From positions 25,624,696-25,688,695 of the forward strand of contig OX579638.1 in assembly GCA_951230915.1 (NCBI GenBank): a stretch of DNA of 64,000 nucleotides, read 5' to 3'. The number at the start of each line of letters is the position of its first letter. Within the stretch, counting starts at the first letter, position 1. The stretch is from Antitrichia curtipendula (lineage: Eukaryota; Streptophyta; Bryopsida; Hypnales; Leucodontaceae). Below the pieces are notes generated by a model, which saw nothing but the letters and a program-made list of their open reading frames with translations, was not told the DNA's origin and ran no database searches. Of the stretch, positions 59,383 through 64,000 are shown piece after piece. A program made the position numbers and the translations under genes.

Positions 59383-59944
59383 TAGTTCCATTGAAGATGC
59401 CTTTACCCTACCCTCACTTTTATAGTACACATCACTTGATCAACAAGAATGATGTAACCGTGTGACCACAAGGCTCTGTCTACTTTCACCAAATCCTAAC
59501 GACATTGTGTAGTGTGAATACAATAGTCATAGATAGGATTTGTAAACTTGAATTTACAAACCAAAGAGTCGATGTCATAGTCTATGTCCAAAGGAGAAAA
59601 CCAATAATTCTCCATTGTTTGAAAACTACAACATAGAATGACCCTAATTGAGAAAATTAACAACCAATAATCTTCTAGTTCTGATTTTCATCAGATTGCC
59701 AACCAAGCACTCCGAGTCTAAAATAAATGATAGTGCAAATCAAAGAATTGTTGCATCCAAGTTAATTCAATTGGTGCCAAACATACTATTTGTTTTATAT
59801 TCTATTTCTTAATACTAAAATCATTTCATTTTTGTTTGTTTAGCGACTATGGGAAGAAGATGGGAATATCTTCTTTGCTCTGAAACCATCAAAATTTTTG
59901 AAATAAATTTTGTCCTACAGAAGAATACAATTAGTCAATCTCGC
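59383..59944. other. Intergenic, no feature recognised
   Basis: No coding, repeat or inverted-repeat structure was identified between the hairpin MITE and the GC-rich start region of the sppA-like gene. Confidence 0.4.
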
Positions 59945-60322
59945 TCTAATTGAGTTCCCGGTTGTTTCACTCTGGACCAATACGGTGCTTCCACGTGACG
60001 AATGATGATTCCCCGTCTCGTCCCTCAGCACACAAACTGCCATTCCAAAAAACTCATAGATCTCCATTCCCAGAATCCAAGATTTTTAACTCCCAAATCT
60101 ACCAAAAATCTATGAGAGCTCCGCTCACTGGGCTCCACAGTCTACGTCTGTCGTAGATTTCACTCCGAGGGAGTGGATATGGTGGTCGAGAGAGGAGGTC
60201 CGCAGAGCAGTGGCGATGGTGGACACAACGCCACCGCGCAACCAAGCCCGTGGCCGTCGTGGAAATTTGCCGATGCCCCAATTCTTCCCTTTCCCCGAAC
60301 TCACAACGGGAGACGTTATTCC
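59945..60322 (+). promoter_or_regulatory. GC-rich likely 5' region (promoter/untranslated or first exon) of the sppA-like gene
   Basis: Base composition rises sharply against the AT-rich flanks, and a GTAAGG donor-like sequence follows at 60323. A 48-codon open frame from ATG 60179 ends exactly at this donor. Joining it to the AG at 61269-61270 runs into a stop, however, so it is more likely a 5' UTR exon or leader than part of the peptidase. Confidence 0.4.
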
Positions 60323-60833
60323 GTAAGGTATTTTTTTTTTCTCTTCCCGATTGATGATCGGTGAGCTCGACAGTTCATACAATGTAATCGCAACTCTTTG
60401 AATTTGACCACACGAATCATCTTCATGGAACTGCAATCCGTTTTGATTTCTACATGTTTTGATTGCGTGAATTTGATGTGGAATGCTTGTGATCTTTAGA
60501 GGAAGGACACATTATTTGAATTTCACTGTCGAGAACTTTGCATAATTCAAAGAGTAAGAGACGCTGTGGGATGTTGTGAAGAGATTGAGAGAGTAAGAAA
60601 TTCGATGTCGGCAGTTTGTAATCCATGAGAATGAGAGATTTGCACCTGGGAATGGGAATTGTATGTGGAAATTGGTGAGCGAATTGCAATTTACGTGCTG
60701 GGGTTTGAGGGGTTTGAGGGGTTTGGGGAGGGGATACTGACCGTTAGGAGCTGTAGTGTAGGATGTAGTCGACCTTTATTTACTAACTGGATTTGGTTGA
60801 ATCGTTTTTGGTTAGATTAGGTTTAAGAGTTAA

Positions 60834-61064
60834 CCCCTAGCTAAAGAAGCAAGAGGACAACGTTGGGGCGTATTTGTTTTTGTGCAGTTTTGAGCAGCAG
60901 AGGGCTTTATTTGGTTCAGTTTTATTATTTTGAAACCAAAATATTTGTGAGTACTGATTCTGGTGATATAGAATTTAACCACATCCGAATTGGATTTGAT
61001 TTTTCCACAATATGAGGAATCGAATTGGTCATTTTGAATTCGTGAATCCTTGGTTCTATAGGGC
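60834..61064. mobile_element. piggyBac-type MITE, 231 bp
   Basis: TTAA at 60830-60833 and 61065-61068; left tip CCCCTAGCTAAAG, right tip reversed GCCCTATAGAACC. Same length as 1931-2161. The right half (CGAATTGGTC, TGAATCCTTGGTTC) also matches 62429-62647 and, inverted, the LRR intron copies. Confidence 0.7.
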
Positions 61065-61322
61065 TTAAGTCCTCTTGTTAGTAGTACCTTTGGATAATAT
61101 CGCTCGATTCATGTTGTGATCGATCCACGTTTGAGACTGGGGTTCGAAGAAATATTGGACCGATTTGCTGCTGCAATAAATTTGCCACATGCATTTTCCT
61201 TGTTTGCCTTGCAACTTAAAAGTATTTTACTTGAGGTGGGGGTGGTTTCCTGATTTTGTTGCATTGCCAGCTTTGTGCACACCCTGTGGACTAACCTTCA
61301 AAGTTCTTGGTGCCTTGTAGAT

Positions 61323-63846
61323 ATGGCGACCATTATGGCAAATCCGTGTTTACAGTTGACACGTTTTACTTCTACAAGCAGATTCCATGATGGCCATTAC
61401 ATCAGAACTGTAAATTTTCTTCAACCTTTCTCCCTTACAACTTACTCCGTAATAGGAATGAGTTTGTACAAGAATTCTGTAGCCGTGGAAAGAAGCTCTA
61501 GATTACCTGTAGAGATCATGCAATACTATTCCATTATTGAATACATTCCATTTTACTTTAGTTCATAACTTTACTTTATTTTATTTTTAATTAAGGTTTT
61601 GGTAGTGGTAGTGGTATTTGTAGATCAGAATAAGAGCATAAGTTTATCTGTGCATGCTCTTTGATGTCTTTTGATTATTCTTGATCTCGTTTAAAAGATA
61701 TAAGTACATAAAACACGGCTTGACCGGCAGACTTCAGATAAATCTAGAAAACATCTTCATTTATGCGTTTATGGCAAATTGAGACACTGTTACGGCGTTT
61801 GTAGGTGCACGCTCAGAGAGCCAGCTTCCAAGTTTTTTCGGAGAAAAGCCACCTCAATTTGTCGAACTCGATGCATAGGGGTAGGCAACTAAGGCTGTTT
61901 GGAGGGCAGAAGTATGAGCGCCTAAGTTGTCCTCGTGCGAGTGATGGCAGCTCTACCGATGAAGTGGAATTGCCGTCGGATTCGAACTTGCAGGAAGCTT
62001 TGGAAGGGAATGGGCAAAGGGCAGAGGCGGACAGCGCAGTGGTGGAGGCTTTAGAAGGAAAGAAGGTAGATAGTGTTGCAGTGGAGAATGGTTCGGGTAG
62101 GGCTCAAGTTTATCCCTCGGGCGACCTTGTATATAAAAAGAAGGAAGGTTGGCAGAATTTCGTCATCCAGTTGCGCATGCTTTTTGCGTTGCCATGGCAG
62201 AGAGTGAAAAAAGGAAGTGTTCTGACTATCAAGCTTTCTGGCGAGGTGAGCTGAAACTTGTTCTGTTTCAGGTTTTGAAACGACACATGAGTCCGTATAC
62301 TATAGAAATATATGGGTATGACTTTTGTTTTATTTTCATACTTTTGTACGAGTTGCATCTTCAACCAATGCCTTGAATGAGTCCTAGTATTCACCGACTC
62401 ACAAGTAGTACCGGTAGTTGTCTCTTAAACCCTAGAGGTCCAGGACGCTAAATTTGGACCTCACTTTTGTTAGAAGTTTTGAGTAGGTTATTGAGGGAGG
62501 GGGAGAGGGTAAATTTTTTACCAACACATGCAATGCTCTTCACTGATTTTAGTGATATCAAATTTGGCTTCATCTGAATTATATTTTCAACGATATGATG
62601 AATTGAATTGGTCTATTTATTTCCGTGAATTCTTGGTCCTTTAGGGTTTGCTTCCATTTTCCTACGCAGCTTGCTTGCTCGCTTTGTATGCTCGTGTAGC
62701 CTGACAAATCTTTTTGTGCATTTGGTTCAGATTCCAGAGCAATATCAAGGTCGGTTTATGCAAGGTCTCTCGCTGCCGCAGATATGTGAAAATCTGGTCA
62801 AAGCAGCAAATGATCCACGAATTGAGGGTGTCTTCTTGTCAATTGAACCCTTGAACTGTGGTTGGGGGAAGCTTGATGAGATTAAACGGCACTTGGAGTA
62901 TTACAAACAGTCTGGTATGCAACCCTATCTTTTGCATTCCTATGGTCCTTGATTTCTTCTTCCAGGAGATGATTTAATTCTTGTCACAAGACACTGGCGA
63001 GATAAAGCACCCATGTGTTATTATTAACTGCTGTGTCGACGTTTTTCTGTATTTTAATTGGTATATTTAAACTGTTTCGTAAAGATGTTTTTCTAGAACG
63101 CACAGAACATTTAGAGTCTCCTTCTATTTGCTTTTGTTATGCTGATGTTACTCTGGAAAGGTTTTGAAGATTCCTACTTTCCAATGTCATTAATCTGTTG
63201 CTTTGAAGCTAGTCGCGCGCTATGTTTGGTTTAGTCCATGGCAACTACCATGTCATAGCCATTTTGTACTTTGACAATAATGAGCATTTTCTCTTCGTTA
63301 GTGCTTGGTTTTTGGATCTCAAGAAATTGGTGACTTGCTCTGACTTGATGGTGAGTAGTATATCCTAATATCTGAAGGGGTGGTTGTGGCTTTGAATCGC
63401 AGGCAAATTCTTAGTATGCTACATGGCAGTCGGTGGAGAGAAGGAATACTACTTGGCAAGCGTCTGTCCAGAGCTCTATGCACCCCCTGGGGCTTACATT
63501 TCAATACTGGGTCTGAAAGTTCAAGGTCAATTCCTCGGTGGTAAGTACGACGTTTTCGACGCCTCATATCAATACAATCCCTTTTTAAGAGTACTTGCTG
63601 GCCGCCCTTTTCATCAGATTCTTTCTTTATGGGTACTTAATTTAAGTATTGAAGGCATTTGGTTGTTTCCTGCAGGGGTACTGGAAAAGGTAGGTGTGCA
63701 ACCACAGGTACAGCGTATAGGAAAGTACAAAAGCTTCGGAGATCAACTCATGCGAAAAGATATGTCAGAGGCCAATCGAGAAATGTTAACAGCATTATTA
63801 GACGACATCTATGCAAATTTTCTCGAACAAGTGTCACTTGCTAGAG
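61323..63846 (+). CDS. sppA: Chloroplast signal peptide peptidase A-like serine protease, 5' part (exons 1-5)
   Basis: Plant SppA is a thylakoid-associated Ser/Lys protease of the SppA/ClpP-fold S49 family, linked to light acclimation. Exons: 61323-61409, 61805-62245, 62731-62914, 63403-63540, 63676-63846; all joints keep frame. Exon 1 plus early exon 2 make a transit peptide and acidic linker. Conserved stretches: MLFALPWQRVKKGSVLTIKL, LSLPQICENLVKAANDPRI, LNCGWGKLDEIKRHL, KFLVCYMAVGGEKEYYLAS, ELYAPPGAYISILGLKVQG and VQRIGKYKSFGDQL. The Lys of YKS corresponds to the catalytic lysine of bacterial SppA; the nucleophile Ser lies in the second half, beyond the window. Exon 5 ends at 63846 with GTACTT, and no later exon could be fixed before 64000. 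An MITE (62429-62647) sits in intron 2. Confidence 0.92.
62429..62647. mobile_element. TTAA-type MITE in an sppA intron
   Basis: TTAA at 62425-62428 on the left; tips ACCCTAGAGGTCCAGG and, reversed, ACCCTAAAGGACCAAG are inverted repeats. The right flank reads TTGC instead of TTAA, a decayed duplication. It is related to 60834-61064 (TGAATTGAATTGGTC, GTGAATTCTTGGTCC). It lies in the 485-bp intron between exons 2 and 3. Confidence 0.65.
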
Positions 63847-64000
63847 GTACTTTGTTTCGTTACTGAAGTGAATGATGAGAATTACCATTTGTTTCGTGAC
63901 TGAACTCTTGAATGTGCATCAGTGTTGAAATTTTAGTAGGACGCTTTAGGCCTCGTTTCAAGGTGGAGAGCATCGTCGAGGTCAAGCAGCGCATCGTTCT

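Noticed and set aside
60173..60364. N-terminal coding exon of the sppA-like gene
   Set aside because: Splicing from its donor to the next acceptor meets a stop before ATG 61323, so it cannot extend the protein as read here.
1..64000. tRNA, rRNA, organellar insertions or retroviral-type elements
   Set aside because: No such sequence was recognised on either strand by eye; a covariance-model or profile search would be needed to exclude small or decayed ones.

Overview
This window looks like nuclear DNA of a land plant with a large, transposon-rich genome. Three host genes are recognisable, all intron-containing with GT/AG borders: a chloroplast NDH-complex subunit (NdhU-like), a secreted/membrane leucine-rich-repeat protein, and a plastid SppA peptidase that runs off the right edge. 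The rest is AT-rich intergenic DNA packed with transposons, satellites and dispersed repeats. A non-seed plant (bryophyte, lycophyte or fern grade) is plausible, because piggyBac-type transposons are not a normal part of flowering-plant genomes; that placement is inference.

Layout. 1-3.7 kb: AT-rich DNA and a ~155-bp tandem satellite, one unit of which is interrupted by a piggyBac-type MITE. 4.2-7.1 kb: ndhU-like gene (+). 7.7-9.4 kb: a cluster of MITEs, one carrying a perfect 79-bp-arm hairpin. 10.1-12.3 kb: LRR receptor-like protein (-). 13.5-15.4 kb: a TTAA MITE and a G-run-ended, hAT-like element. 18.5-24.0 kb: a complete 5.5-kb piggyBac element (TTAA duplication, terminal and subterminal inverted repeats, three-exon DDD transposase). 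24.2-27.9 kb: MITEs and dispersed repeats.

27,988-45,641: the most unusual object, a ~17.65-kb Mutator-like element. It has a 10-bp target-site duplication (CTTCTTGGGT) and imperfect terminal inverted repeats, each with five GAGC motifs spaced exactly 7 bp apart, the first 17 nt from each end. It carries two divergent genes. One is a SWIM-type MULE transposase (-). The other is a many-exon gene (+) encoding a ParB-like DGNHR domain followed by a beta-class DNA-methyltransferase-like domain with degraded motifs. A palindromic motif (CTCCTCG...CGAGGAG) is dispersed almost only inside this element, including an 86-bp tandem array in one intron. Both genes show some decay (in-frame stops).

45.6-59.4 kb: no genes; AT-rich DNA with at least three more long TTAA MITEs, other inverted-repeat elements and a second copy of the hairpin MITE. 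59.9-64 kb: sppA-like gene (+), exons 1-5 visible, truncated by the window edge.

The three host genes are functionally unrelated apart from two having plastid products. No tRNA, rRNA or CRISPR array was recognised. Splice sites, family assignments and element ends were all read by eye; no database search was possible.
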